This document shows, in pieces, positions 27,798-37,059 of a stretch of 64,000 bases of DNA. Source of the stretch: CAVQKZ01 sp963837325 (lineage in GTDB: Bacteria; Actinomycetota; Actinomycetes; Mycobacteriales; Jatrophihabitantaceae); contig CAWIMV010000001.1 in assembly GCA_963837325.1 (NCBI GenBank), positions 1,426,001-1,490,000 on the forward strand, in the 5' to 3' direction. Below the pieces are notes generated by a model. It searched no databases. It had not been told where the DNA came from and saw only the letters and a program-made list of their open reading frames with translations. The position numbers and the translations under genes are program-made. Numbering within the stretch: position 1 is the first letter of the stretch; every line of letters starts with the position of its first letter.

Positions 27798-28562
27798 TCA
27801 GGATCGGCGGAAGGTGAGGTCCGCACCGGTCAACGTAATGCGCACCCCGTCGGATCGTGCGGTGACCGAGCGCACCTGCAGGCCGAATGGCAGGCCGGTG
27901 AGCGCGATCGGGGCGCCGTACGCCGACGCGAGCGCATCCGCCACCGGCTGGGGAACGTCGGCACCGCCCGCTCCGTCGACCGTGATGCGGGGCGAGACGA
28001 ATCGCAGCGCACCGTTCCCGACCGCGACCTCCGCGGTCACCGATCCGCTCACCTGCTGTCCCGCCGCCGGCACCGACGTGCGCGCCGTCGCCCGGCCGAC
28101 GCCATCCGGGCTGGGACCGCCGTACGCGAGCGGTATCCCGAGCGTGGCGGACAGGTCCCGGTAGGAGATCAGCCCGGTAGCCGTTGCCGTGCCGGCCCGC
28201 ACCGAGCTCAGGTCGCGGGCGACGTGCACGTCGTGCAGGTCCGCGCGCACCTTGGCCAAGCGCACGGTGCGCCCGTCCTGGCCCACCGTCAGGTCGGAGG
28301 CCGACAACGTGATCTTGCCGAAGTGCCCGGCGACGAGCTGGTTGAGAAACGGGAATCCGGCGACGGACACCGACGGGGTGCGGTCGAGATGCTGGGCGGC
28401 CTGGACGGTGCGGCCCGCCGCCCGCTCGGCGACCAGTAGCGCGATCCGGTCCGCCGCGACGAGCAGGACGATCAACACGATGAGGACGGTCGCCCACAAG
28501 GGCCACCGCGAACGGCGGGCGGGTCTGCGGTTGCGGGACAGCGCGGGTTCCTCTCCGGGCAA
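27798..28562 (-). CDS. LmeA-like (DUF2993) phospholipid-binding envelope protein
   Basis: 254 aa. A basic N-terminus (NRRPARRSRW) precedes one hydrophobic segment (about residues 22-42), so it is exported or anchored. The rest is the DUF2993 fold: VAGFPFLNQLVAGHFGKITLSASDL (parts: GFPFLNQLVAGHFGKI) and a repeated beta-rich region ending in RSDGVRITLTGADLTF. In mycobacteria LmeA acts in lipomannan elongation in the periplasm; here that is inferred only. The only in-frame start before the hydrophobic segment is TTG 28562; GGAGAGG lies inside the first codons, so the start is uncertain. Confidence 0.8.
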   Translation of the reverse strand: MPGEEPALSRNRRPARRSRWPLWATVLIVLIVLLVAADRIALLVAERAAGRTVQAAQHLDRTPSVSVAGFPFLNQLVAGHFGKITLSASDLTVGQDGRTVRLAKVRADLHDVHVARDLSSVRAGTATATGLISYRDLSATLGIPLAYGGPSPDGVGRATARTSVPAAGQQVSGSVTAEVAVGNGALRFVSPRITVDGAGGADVPQPVADALASAYGAPIALTGLPFGLQVRSVTARSDGVRITLTGADLTFRRS

Positions 28563-28635
28563 CGGGCGAACACGGTCGGGCGCCCGGCGCGCAACCCGGC
28601 ACGGGTCCGATCATCGCATCCAGCAGAATGCAGCG

Positions 28636-29724
28636 ATGCAGGCCACTACCGGAGCCGACGTCGCAGCCGAGCGGATGACCCGGCAGGGATTGGTGGACCG
28701 GCCGGCGGGCAGCGTCGTCGACGCAGCGCGGCTGGGCGGCGGTCTCCAGGCGCAGGACCCGCAAGCGTCCCGTCTCGGCGTGCGCGCCCGCACCCGGCAC
28801 CGCTCGGAGGCGGACGTGCTGCGCGCGATCGAGGAGCGAGTAGTGGTCCGGACCTGGCTCATGCGAGCGACCATCCACCTTGTCGCCGCCGACGACGTCG
28901 TCTGGATGACGCGGCTGCTCGGTCCGGCCATCGCGCGCAGGTTCGCCAAGCGATGGACCGACCTCGGCCTGACCCGGCAACTGCTGGACCGCACCGCGGC
29001 CGCATTGCCCGACATCCTCGCCGCCGGACCGCTGACCCGCCGGCAGATCGCGACGGCGCTGGCCGAACGGGGCGTGCAGCTCCCAGCCGACGGGCAGGCA
29101 CCGGCGCACGTGCTGATGCAGGCCACCACACTCGGCCTGGTGTGCCGCGGCCCGGACCGAGGGCGTGACAGCACCTTCGCCACGCTGGCCGACTCGGTGC
29201 CGGACGCGCCCGAGGGACCGACGGGCGACGATGCGCTCGCCGAACTGGCCCGCCGCTACTTTCAGGCCTTCTCCCCCGCTACGGCCGCCGACTTCACGAC
29301 CTGGTCAGGCCTGCCGTCAGGGCGGGCCATCGCACTGATTCGCGACGAGCTGACGCCCGCGGACGTGAATGGACGGGCCGGCTACCGGCTGGGCGAGATC
29401 GCACCCCAGCGGGGACTACGGCTGCTGCCGGCGTTCGACAACTACCTCGTCGGCTATCGCGACCGCGACCTGATCATCGGCACGGACGACCGCCCCGAGG
29501 TCTACATCGGCGGGATCATCCGCCCGGCCGTAGTGCTCGACGGGCGCGTCATCGGGACCTGGCGCGTGATCCGTCGGCCGGACGCGGCGACGGTAGCCCT
29601 CACCCCGTTCGCCGGCATGGCCGCCAAGGCCCGCGCGGCGATCGAGGCCGAGGTCGAGGACATCGCTCGATTCCTCGCCGTGCAGACGACCAGCCTGGCC
29701 ATCACCGAAGGCGCGAGCCGCTGA
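28636..29724 (+). CDS. winged-helix DNA-binding protein (HTH_42 / AlkZ-like family)
   Basis: 362 aa. GGLQAQDPQASRLGVRAR and VVRTWLMRATIHLVAADD are the family signature of pfam06224-type proteins (HTH_42), with three winged-helix parts. LLPAFDNYLVGYRDRDLI and the C-terminal GTWRVIRR fit too. Some family members (AlkZ) unhook interstrand DNA crosslinks; the QxQ/QxD motif AQD is present here, but function cannot be assigned with certainty. ATG 28636 is chosen because it begins the conserved domain; the frame continues upstream over the divergent gene. It converges on uvrB. Confidence 0.82.
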   Translation: MQATTGADVAAERMTRQGLVDRPAGSVVDAARLGGGLQAQDPQASRLGVRARTRHRSEADVLRAIEERVVVRTWLMRATIHLVAADDVVWMTRLLGPAIARRFAKRWTDLGLTRQLLDRTAAALPDILAAGPLTRRQIATALAERGVQLPADGQAPAHVLMQATTLGLVCRGPDRGRDSTFATLADSVPDAPEGPTGDDALAELARRYFQAFSPATAADFTTWSGLPSGRAIALIRDELTPADVNGRAGYRLGEIAPQRGLRLLPAFDNYLVGYRDRDLIIGTDDRPEVYIGGIIRPAVVLDGRVIGTWRVIRRPDAATVALTPFAGMAAKARAAIEAEVEDIARFLAVQTTSLAITEGASR

Positions 29725-29751
29725 CGAGCCAACCGGCCGGCCGTCGGCAGT

Positions 29752-31905
29752 TCAGCCCACGCCTGCGGCGTCCATCCCCCGCAGTTCCTTCTTCAGCTCG
29801 GTGATCTCGTCGCGAAGGCGGGCGGCGATCTCGAACTGCAGTTCGCGCGCTGCGGCAAGCATCTGGTCGTTGAGCTGCTGGACCAGGTCGGCCAGCTCCG
29901 CCCGCGGCATGACCGCGACGTCGAGCCCGCCGGCCGCGTGCGCGCCGATCCCGACCACGCCCGGGGAGCTGCCTCGCCCGGCGCGGCCCGGCACCGCCGA
30001 CTTCCCGCGCGACTGCGAACGCCCGGACCCGCCCATCGGCGTCGACCCCAGCAACTCTTCGGTGTCGGCGGCCTCGCGCGCCAGCATGTCCGTGATGTCG
30101 GCGATCCGCTTGCGCAGCGGCTGGGGATCGACACCCTTCTCCAGGTTGTACGCGACCTGCTTCTCACGGCGGCGGTTGGTCTCGTCGATGGCCTTCTGCA
30201 TCGAGGGTGTGACCGTGTCGGCGTACATGTGCACCTGACCGGAAACGTTGCGGGCCGCGCGGCCGATCGTCTGGATCAGGGACGTGCCTGAACGCAGGAA
30301 CCCTTCCTTGTCGGCGTCGAGGATCGACACCAGCGACACTTCGGGCAGGTCCAGTCCTTCGCGCAGCAGGTTGATGCCGACGAGGACGTCGTATTCGCCC
30401 ATGCGCAGTTCGCGCAGCAACTCGACCCGGCGCAGCGTGTCGACCTCGGAGTGCAGGTAGCGGACCCGGATGCCGAGCTCGAGCAGGTAGTCGGTGAGGT
30501 CTTCGGCCATCTTCTTCGTCAGCGTCGTGACCAGGACGCGCTCGTTGCGCTCGGCCCGCTCGCGGATCTCGTGCACCAGGTCGTCGATCTGGCCCTTGGT
30601 CGGCTTGACCACGACCTCGGGATCGACCAGGCCGGTCGGGCGGATCACCTGCTCGACGAACTCGCCATTGGTGCGGCCCAACTCGTACGAACCCGGGGTG
30701 GCCGACAGGTACACGGTTTGGCCGATGCGGTCGATGAACTCCTCGAACTTCAACGGCCGGTTGTCCATGGCAGAAGGCAGCCGGAACCCGTGCTCGACGA
30801 GCATCCGCTTCCGGGACATGTCGCCCTCGTACATCCCACCGGTCTGCGGCACCGTGACGTGGGACTCGTCGATGATGAGCAGGAAGTCCTCGGGGAAGTA
30901 GTCGAGCAGGCAGTTCGGGGCGCTGCCAGGCTCGCGACCGTCGATGTGCAGCGAATAGTTCTCGATGCCTGAGCAGAAGCCGACCTGGCGCATCATCTCG
31001 ATGTCGTACGTCGTCCGCATGCGAAGGCGCTGGGCCTCGAGCAGCTTGTTCTGGCCCTCCAGCTCGGCCAGTCGCTGGACGAGTTCGGCCTCGATCCCCC
31101 GGATCGCCCGCTCCATACGCTCCGGCCCTGCGGCGTAGTGCGTCGCCGGGAAGACGAACACCTCATCGACCTCACGGACCACTTCGCCGGTGAGCGGGTG
31201 CAGGTAGTACAGCCGCTCGATCTCGTCACCGAACATCTCGACCCGGATCGCGAGCTCCTCGTACGCCGGGAAGATCTCGACCGTGTCACCGCGAACCCGG
31301 AACGTGCCGCGAGTGAACGACAGATCGTTGCGGTTGTACTGCACGTCGACCAGGCCGCGCAGGATCTTGTCCCGTGGGATCTCTTGCCCCTTGTGCAGCC
31401 GGACCGACCGGTCGACGTACTCCTGGGGCGTGCCCAGGCCGTAGATGCACGAGACGGTGGCGACCACGACGACGTCGCGTCGGGTCAGCAGCGACATGGT
31501 GGCCGAGTGCCGCAGCCGCTCGACCTCGGCGTTCACCGAACTGTCCTTCTCGATGTAGGTGTCGGTCTGCGGCACGTAGGCCTCAGGCTGGTAGTAGTCG
31601 TAATAGCTGACGAAGTACTCGACCGCGTTGTTCGGCAGCATCTCGCGCAACTCGTTGGCCAACTGGGCGGCCAGGGTCTTGTTCGGCGCCATGATCAGGG
31701 TGGGCCGCTGCAGCCGCTCGATCAGCCAGGCCGCGGTGGCCGACTTGCCCGTACCGGTGGCGCCGAGCAGGACAACGTCCTTCTCGCCGGCGCGCAACCG
31801 CTTTTCGAGGTCGATGATGGCGGCCGGCTGGTCACCCGAGGGCTCGAAGTCGGCGACGACCTCGAAGGTCCCCGAGCTCGGGACGATGTCACTGGCGACG
31901 CGCAT
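29752..31905 (-). CDS. uvrB: UvrB, excinuclease ABC subunit B
   Basis: 717 aa from ATG 31905. It is the helicase-like subunit that verifies DNA damage and hands over to UvrC. Seen: N-terminal FEPSGDQPAAI, Walker A LLGATGTGKSATAAW, the beta-hairpin YYDYYQPEAYVPQTDTYIEKDSS (parts: YYDYYQPEAYVP and TDTYIEKD), Walker B LLIIDESHV, motif VYLSATPGSYE, the motif VI QTIGRAARNV and a C-terminal UVR domain (QLNDQMLAAARELQFEIAA, part) that binds UvrC. Before that domain comes a Gly/Ser/Arg-rich linker. TACCGT 7 nt upstream suggests a leaderless start; 21 extra codons upstream (from 31968) are possible but not UvrB-like. Confidence 0.97.
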   Translation of the reverse strand: MRVASDIVPSSGTFEVVADFEPSGDQPAAIIDLEKRLRAGEKDVVLLGATGTGKSATAAWLIERLQRPTLIMAPNKTLAAQLANELREMLPNNAVEYFVSYYDYYQPEAYVPQTDTYIEKDSSVNAEVERLRHSATMSLLTRRDVVVVATVSCIYGLGTPQEYVDRSVRLHKGQEIPRDKILRGLVDVQYNRNDLSFTRGTFRVRGDTVEIFPAYEELAIRVEMFGDEIERLYYLHPLTGEVVREVDEVFVFPATHYAAGPERMERAIRGIEAELVQRLAELEGQNKLLEAQRLRMRTTYDIEMMRQVGFCSGIENYSLHIDGREPGSAPNCLLDYFPEDFLLIIDESHVTVPQTGGMYEGDMSRKRMLVEHGFRLPSAMDNRPLKFEEFIDRIGQTVYLSATPGSYELGRTNGEFVEQVIRPTGLVDPEVVVKPTKGQIDDLVHEIRERAERNERVLVTTLTKKMAEDLTDYLLELGIRVRYLHSEVDTLRRVELLRELRMGEYDVLVGINLLREGLDLPEVSLVSILDADKEGFLRSGTSLIQTIGRAARNVSGQVHMYADTVTPSMQKAIDETNRRREKQVAYNLEKGVDPQPLRKRIADITDMLAREAADTEELLGSTPMGGSGRSQSRGKSAVPGRAGRGSSPGVVGIGAHAAGGLDVAVMPRAELADLVQQLNDQMLAAARELQFEIAARLRDEITELKKELRGMDAAGVG

Positions 31906-31912
31906 ACCTGCC

Positions 31913-31918
31913 ACGGTA
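31913..31918 (-). promoter_or_regulatory. candidate -10 box of uvrB (leaderless pattern)
   Basis: Minus-strand TACCGT lies 7 nt before ATG 31905. No LexA-like palindrome is visible in the 126-bp gap to the divergent gene. Confidence 0.45.
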
Positions 31919-32031
31919 CGAGGCGGGTCCGACAAATGGAGGGCCCGGTGGGGGCTCACCCGGCTCATAGCCGATTCCTCCGCCGCTCACCGGTGCCGTC
32001 CGTACCGTCGGAGTCCGACCGAAGGAGCCCT

Positions 32032-32526
32032 ATGACTACGCCGAGCAATCCTCACCAACACCCGGAAGAACGGGCGCCGGGCCCGGACCAGCCGACGAGC
32101 CAGTCCGAATCGGTGCCGCAGGATGATGCGGCAGAGGCGCCGCCATCGCCCACTCCCGCGGCGCCGCCATCGCCGGCGCCGACCTCAGACACGGCGCCGG
32201 CCCCGGCCATCGCGTACCCCGGCCCGTTCGCACCCGTGACGCGTGCGCCCAGGACGCCCTGGGTCAACCCCGTCCGTAGGCCGCACCTCGTCGCAGCCGC
32301 CATCGTCGGCGCGCTCATCTCCGGCGGCGGCGGGATACTGATCGGGCATGCGATCACCGATCAGGGTGGCAACCGTGACGGTGTGGGGCGGTTCATGCCG
32401 GGCCACCTGGACGGTCCGGGCTCGCGGCGCGGCCAGTTCCCGCCCGGCCAGGGTGTTCCTCCACACAGGCTGCCGGACCGTCCAGGCGCTCCGACGCCCG
32501 CGCCCTCGGGTAACGCGACGAGCTGA
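32032..32526 (+). CDS. Pro-rich single-pass membrane protein of unknown function
   Basis: 164 aa. Residues 1-80 are Pro/Ala/Ser/Thr/Gln-rich and disordered, with a 14-nt direct repeat (GCGCCGCCATCGCC, twice near 32147-32180) coding for part of it. One transmembrane segment (about residues 85-107: LVAAAIVGALISGGG...) is followed by a Gly/Pro/Arg-rich tail of about 55 residues. Positive residues before the segment (NPVRRPH) suggest the N-terminus is inside. A good RBS GAAGGAG (32021-32027) precedes ATG 32032. I do not recognise a family. Divergent from uvrB. Confidence 0.72.
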   Translation: MTTPSNPHQHPEERAPGPDQPTSQSESVPQDDAAEAPPSPTPAAPPSPAPTSDTAPAPAIAYPGPFAPVTRAPRTPWVNPVRRPHLVAAAIVGALISGGGGILIGHAITDQGGNRDGVGRFMPGHLDGPGSRRGQFPPGQGVPPHRLPDRPGAPTPAPSGNATS

Positions 32527-32615
32527 GCCTGGCGGCCCGGCGACACCCGGGGCGGACGCGGCCGCGGCTCTGGCAGGCTGGAGGATCACCAGCACGTCAG
32601 TGACCGAGGAGCAGC

Positions 32616-34742
32616 ATGGAACTCTGGCCCGGAACGGCCTATCCGCTGGGCGCAACCTACGACGGGTCGGGCACGAACTTCGCGTTGTTCAGCGAGGTCG
32701 CAGAAAGCGTCGAGCTGTGCCTGTTCGACGCCCAGGGCGTGGAGACCCGCATCGCGCTGCCCGAGGTGGACGGCTTCGTGTGGCACGCCTTCCTGCCCGG
32801 CGTCGAGCCGGGCCAGCGTTACGGGTACCGCGTCGACGGTCCGGACGATCCCGAACGCGGGCTGCGCTGCAACCCGAACAAGCTGCTGCTCGATCCGTAC
32901 GCCAAGGCGATCGACGGGCGCATCGAGTGGCACGAATCCCTCTTCGGCTACCACTTCGGCGATCCGGACAGCCACAACGACGACGACTCGGCCGCGCACA
33001 TGCCCAAGTGCGTCGTCACCAATCCGTATTTCGACTGGGGTGTCGACCGCCCGCCGAAGCGTCCCTACGCCGACACCGTCATCTACGAGACCCACGTCAA
33101 GGGCATGACCCAGCGCCACCCCGAGGTGCCCGAACAACTGCGTGGCACCTACGCGGGCATGGCCCACCCGGTCATCGTCGACCACCTGCAGGCGCTCGGC
33201 GTCACCGCCGTCGAACTCATGCCCGTGCATCACTTCGTCAACGACTCGACGCTGGTGGACAAGGGACTGGCCAACTACTGGGGCTACAACACGATCGGCT
33301 TTCTCGCGCCCGATTCCAAGTACGCCTCGAACACCACCCCCGGCGGCCAGGTGCAGGAGTTCAAGGCAATGGTGCGCACCCTGCACGAGGCGGGCATCGA
33401 GGTCATCCTCGACGTCGTCTACAACCACACCGGCGAGGGCAACCACCTGGGCCCCACGCTGTCGTTCCGGGGCATCGACAACGCGGCCTACTACCGGCTA
33501 GCCGACGACTCGCCCAAGCACTACATGGACTACACCGGCACCGGCAACACGCTGAACGTGCGCCACCCGCACACCCTGCAGCTGATCATGGACTCGCTGC
33601 GCTACTGGATCACCGAGATGCACGTCGACGGCTTCCGCTTCGACCTCGCTGCGACCCTGGCCCGTGAGTTCTACGACGTCGACCGCCTTTCCACGTTCTT
33701 CGAACTCGTCCAGCAGGATCCGGTCGTCAGCCAGGTCAAGCTGATCGCCGAGCCGTGGGATGTGGGACCGGGTGGTTACCAGGTCGGCAACTTCCCGCCG
33801 CAGTGGACGGAGTGGAACGGCAAGTACCGCGACACGGTCCGCGATTTCTGGCGCGGCGAGCCGGCGACGATCGGCGAGTTCGCCGCGCGGCTGACCGGTT
33901 CGGCCGACCTGTACGAGACGTCCGGCCGGCGCCCCGTGGCCAGCATCAACTTCGTCACCGCACACGACGGGTTCACCATGCTGGACCTGGTCAGTTACAA
34001 CGAGAAGCACAACGAGGCCAACGGCGACGACAACAACGACGGCGAGAGCCACAACCGGTCATGGAACTGCGGCGTCGAAGGCCCGACTGACGACGCGGCA
34101 ATCATCGCGCTGCGGGCCCAGCAACGGCGCAACCTGCTGGCCACGCTCTTCCTGTCCCAGGGTGTGCCCATGCTGGCGCACGGAGACGAGATCGGTCGCA
34201 CCCAGCAGGGCAACAACAACGGGTACTGCCAGGACAACGAGCTCACCTGGATGGACTGGTCGAAGATCGACGTCGACCTGCTCGCGTTCACCCGGCGGCT
34301 GGTCGAGTTGCGGCACGAGCACCCGACGTTCCGGCGGCGGCGGTTCTTCGACGGCCGCCCGGTCCGCCGGCGCGGCGAGGACGCGCTACCGGACCTGCAG
34401 TGGTTCACCCCCGACGGTTCGGAGATGACCGAAGAGGACTGGGATTCCGGCTTCGGCCGCGCGATCGGGGTGTATCTCAACGGCCAGGGCATCGCCGACC
34501 TCGACGCGCGGGGCCAGCGCATCGTCGACGACTCGTTCCTGCTCTGCTTCAGCGCCCACCACGAGGCGCTGGACTTCCGGGTGCCGCGCTCGGAGTACGG
34601 CGTGGGCTGGGAGATCGTCGTCGACACGCTGCACGACCCGACCGGCGGCGCCGGTGCCCAGTCCGAGGGCAAGGTCATCGCGCCCGACGACGTCGTCACC
34701 ATCGGCCCCCGCGCGCTCGTCGTGCTCCGAGCGGTCGACTGA
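32616..34742 (+). CDS. treX: glycogen debranching enzyme TreX/GlgX (GH13)
   Basis: 708 aa, full length. Domain order: N-terminal CBM48/E-set (about 10-110), the GH13 barrel, and a C-terminal beta domain. Catalytic residues lie in VDGFRFDLA (nucleophile Asp), LIAEPWDVG (acid Glu) and FVTAHDGFTM (Asp). ILDVVYNHTGEGN is conserved region I. It removes alpha-1,6 branches from glycogen to supply linear chains to TreY. RBS GAGGAG precedes ATG 32616. treY starts 1 bp after its stop, so the two are coupled. Confidence 0.95.
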   Translation: MELWPGTAYPLGATYDGSGTNFALFSEVAESVELCLFDAQGVETRIALPEVDGFVWHAFLPGVEPGQRYGYRVDGPDDPERGLRCNPNKLLLDPYAKAIDGRIEWHESLFGYHFGDPDSHNDDDSAAHMPKCVVTNPYFDWGVDRPPKRPYADTVIYETHVKGMTQRHPEVPEQLRGTYAGMAHPVIVDHLQALGVTAVELMPVHHFVNDSTLVDKGLANYWGYNTIGFLAPDSKYASNTTPGGQVQEFKAMVRTLHEAGIEVILDVVYNHTGEGNHLGPTLSFRGIDNAAYYRLADDSPKHYMDYTGTGNTLNVRHPHTLQLIMDSLRYWITEMHVDGFRFDLAATLAREFYDVDRLSTFFELVQQDPVVSQVKLIAEPWDVGPGGYQVGNFPPQWTEWNGKYRDTVRDFWRGEPATIGEFAARLTGSADLYETSGRRPVASINFVTAHDGFTMLDLVSYNEKHNEANGDDNNDGESHNRSWNCGVEGPTDDAAIIALRAQQRRNLLATLFLSQGVPMLAHGDEIGRTQQGNNNGYCQDNELTWMDWSKIDVDLLAFTRRLVELRHEHPTFRRRRFFDGRPVRRRGEDALPDLQWFTPDGSEMTEEDWDSGFGRAIGVYLNGQGIADLDARGQRIVDDSFLLCFSAHHEALDFRVPRSEYGVGWEIVVDTLHDPTGGAGAQSEGKVIAPDDVVTIGPRALVVLRAVD

Positions 34743-34743
34743 G

Positions 34744-37059
34744 GTGGGCGTTCCGACCTCGACCTACCGCGTGCAGGTACGCCCCGCGTTCGACCTGCAC
34801 GCCACCGCCGACGCCTGCGACTACATCGCCACGCTCGGCGCCGGTGCCGTCTACACCTCGCCCCTGTTGCCGTCGGCGCACGGCTCCGATCACGGCTACG
34901 ACGTCGTGGCGTTCGACCGGATCGATCCGGCGCGCGGCGGCATCGATGGCTGGACCCGACTGCTGGTCGCGGCGCGGGCGCGCGGGCTGAAGGTCGTGGT
35001 CGACATCGTGCCGAACCACGCCGGGGTGGCCGACGCGGCCGAGAACCCGGCCTGGTGGGACGTGCTGCGACTGGGCCAGGAATCGTCTTATGCCTCGTGG
35101 TTCGACATCGACTGGGGCACCGGCCGCGTGCTCCTGCCGGTTCTCGGCGACTCCTTCGACCCGGCCGAGCTCGAGGTGTCCCCCGGCGGCTACGCCCCCA
35201 CTGCCGGGGGGACCCCCACTGACGGAGAACTGCGTTACTACGAGCACCGCTTCCCGCTCGCGCCGGGCACGGAGCCGAAACCCGGCGAGTCGGCGGCGGC
35301 GGTACACGACCGGCAGCACTACGAGCTGGTCAACTTCCGCCGCGCCGACACCGAGCAGAACTACCGCCGCTTCTTCGCGGTGACGACGCTGGCCGGGTTG
35401 CGGGTCGAGGACGAGGCCGTGTTCGCGGCGACGCACGAGCAGATCGGCCACTGGGTGCGCGAGGACATGATCGACGGGCTGCGCATCGACCATCCCGACG
35501 GGCTGAGCGACCCACTCGGCTATCTGATCCGCTTGCGAGCGGTTGCCGGCGAGGACACCTGGATCACCGTCGAGAAGATCCTTGAACCGGGCGAGGAGCT
35601 GCCGGACGACTGGCCGGTCGACGGCACGACCGGCTATGACGCGCTGGCCGAAGTGGGCGGTCTGTTCGTCGATCCGTCCGCCGAGGCTGCCTTCGACAGT
35701 CTCTATCGGGAGCTGACCAAAGACGGCGCCGATTTCGCCGAGCACGTAGCCGCCGGCAAGCGGTTCGCGGCATCGACGATCCTGCAGGCCGAGGTGTTCC
35801 GGCTGGCCCGCCTGGTTCCGGATGTCGAGCGCGCGGCCGAAGCCCTGCTCGAACTGCTGGTCGCGTTCCCGGTCTACCGCTCCTACCTGCCGGTCGGGGC
35901 GGAGCACCTGAGCCAAGCCGTCGAGCGCGCCCGCGCCGCTCGTCCCGACCTGGTCGACTCCATCGACGCCCTGGCACCGCGGTTGGCCGACCCGACCGAC
36001 GAACTGTGTGCGCGGTTCCAGCAGGCTTCCGGGGCAGTCATGGCCAAGGGCGTGGAGGACACCGCCTACTACCGCTACACGCGGTTCATCGCGCTCAACG
36101 AGGTGGGTGGCGACCCCGCCCGCTTCGGGGTCCAGCCGGACGACTTCCACGCCGCCCAGCAGCGCCGCCAGCGCGTCGCCGCCCGCAGCATGACGACCCT
36201 CTCGACGCACGACACCAAACGCGGTGAGGACGTGCGTGCTCGGCTCGCGGTACTCAGCGAACTGCCCGACGAGTGGGCCCGGCTGGCCCGCCAGCTGATG
36301 GCGGCTGCCCCCGTCCCCGACCCGACGTTCGGCTACCTGCTGTGGCAGACGTTCGCAGGCGCCGGGCTCATCGAGCGCGACCGGATGCACGCCTATGCGG
36401 AAAAGGCGATGCGCGAGGCCGCGCAGGCGACGGGCTGGATCAATCCGGACCAGGAATTCGAGGCCACCGTGCACGCCGCGGTCGACGCCGCCTACGACTC
36501 CCCGGACGTGCACGACCCGTTGGCGGCGTTCGTCGATCAGCTCTCGCCGTACGGCTGGACCAACTCGCTGGCCCAGAAACTCGTGCAGTTGACGATGCCC
36601 GGCGTGCCCGACGTCTACCAGGGCACCGAGCTGTGGGAGGACTCCCTCGTCGACCCCGACAACAGGCGGGCGGTGGACTTCGGCGCCCGGCACACGCTGA
36701 TCGACGCGCTCGACGCCGACGTCGAGCCCCCTCCGATCGACGGCTCGGGCGCGGCCAAGCTGTGGGTCGTTTCCCGCACCCTGCGACTGCGGCGCGACTG
36801 GCCCAACCTGTTCACCGAATACGAACCGGTCGCGGTACAGGGACCGGTCGCAGCGCATGCGATCGCGTTCGACCGCGGCGGCGCGCTCACCGTCGCCACC
36901 CGGCTGCCGGTGCGGCTGGAGCGCGCCGGCGGGTGGCGCGACACCACGATCGAGGTCGCGGGCGGCGCCACCGATGTCATCTCCGGCCGCACCCACGAAG
37001 GCACGGTCGCGCTCGCGGATCTGCTCGGCGTCTACCCGGTGGCACTGCTCGTGCGCTGA
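34744..37059 (+). CDS. treY: maltooligosyl trehalose synthase
   Basis: 771 aa from GTG 34744, right after the treX stop. It turns the reducing-end glucose pair of a maltodextrin into a trehalose unit. Seen: TSTYRVQVRPAFDLHA at the start, VVVDIVPNHAGVAD, GLRIDHPDGLSDP (nucleophile Asp), WITVEKILEPGE (acid Glu) and TLSTHDTKRGEDVRAR (Asp), all typical TreY. An oddity: residues near 150-161 (GYAPTAGGTPTDG) are coded by a 13-nt direct repeat with a C5/G5 hairpin (35195-35225), looking like a small in-frame insertion. The 3' end overlaps the convergent SRPBCC gene by 28 bp. Confidence 0.95.
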   Translation: MGVPTSTYRVQVRPAFDLHATADACDYIATLGAGAVYTSPLLPSAHGSDHGYDVVAFDRIDPARGGIDGWTRLLVAARARGLKVVVDIVPNHAGVADAAENPAWWDVLRLGQESSYASWFDIDWGTGRVLLPVLGDSFDPAELEVSPGGYAPTAGGTPTDGELRYYEHRFPLAPGTEPKPGESAAAVHDRQHYELVNFRRADTEQNYRRFFAVTTLAGLRVEDEAVFAATHEQIGHWVREDMIDGLRIDHPDGLSDPLGYLIRLRAVAGEDTWITVEKILEPGEELPDDWPVDGTTGYDALAEVGGLFVDPSAEAAFDSLYRELTKDGADFAEHVAAGKRFAASTILQAEVFRLARLVPDVERAAEALLELLVAFPVYRSYLPVGAEHLSQAVERARAARPDLVDSIDALAPRLADPTDELCARFQQASGAVMAKGVEDTAYYRYTRFIALNEVGGDPARFGVQPDDFHAAQQRRQRVAARSMTTLSTHDTKRGEDVRARLAVLSELPDEWARLARQLMAAAPVPDPTFGYLLWQTFAGAGLIERDRMHAYAEKAMREAAQATGWINPDQEFEATVHAAVDAAYDSPDVHDPLAAFVDQLSPYGWTNSLAQKLVQLTMPGVPDVYQGTELWEDSLVDPDNRRAVDFGARHTLIDALDADVEPPPIDGSGAAKLWVVSRTLRLRRDWPNLFTEYEPVAVQGPVAAHAIAFDRGGALTVATRLPVRLERAGGWRDTTIEVAGGATDVISGRTHEGTVALADLLGVYPVALLVR
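35195..35225. repeat. micro-repeat inserted in treY
   Basis: Two near-identical 13-mers, CCCCCACTGCCGG (35195-35207) and CCCCCACTGACGG (35213-35225), are separated by GGGGA, and the first can pair as CCCCC with the following GGGGG around a 6-nt loop. Length of the repeat unit is 18 nt, so it stays in frame. It codes for a Gly/Pro/Thr-rich loop in TreY. Confidence 0.65.

Noticed and set aside
32147..32180. GCGCCGCCATCGCC direct repeats as a possible CRISPR or satellite
   Set aside because: Only two copies in a Pro/Ala-coding stretch; low-complexity coding, not an array.
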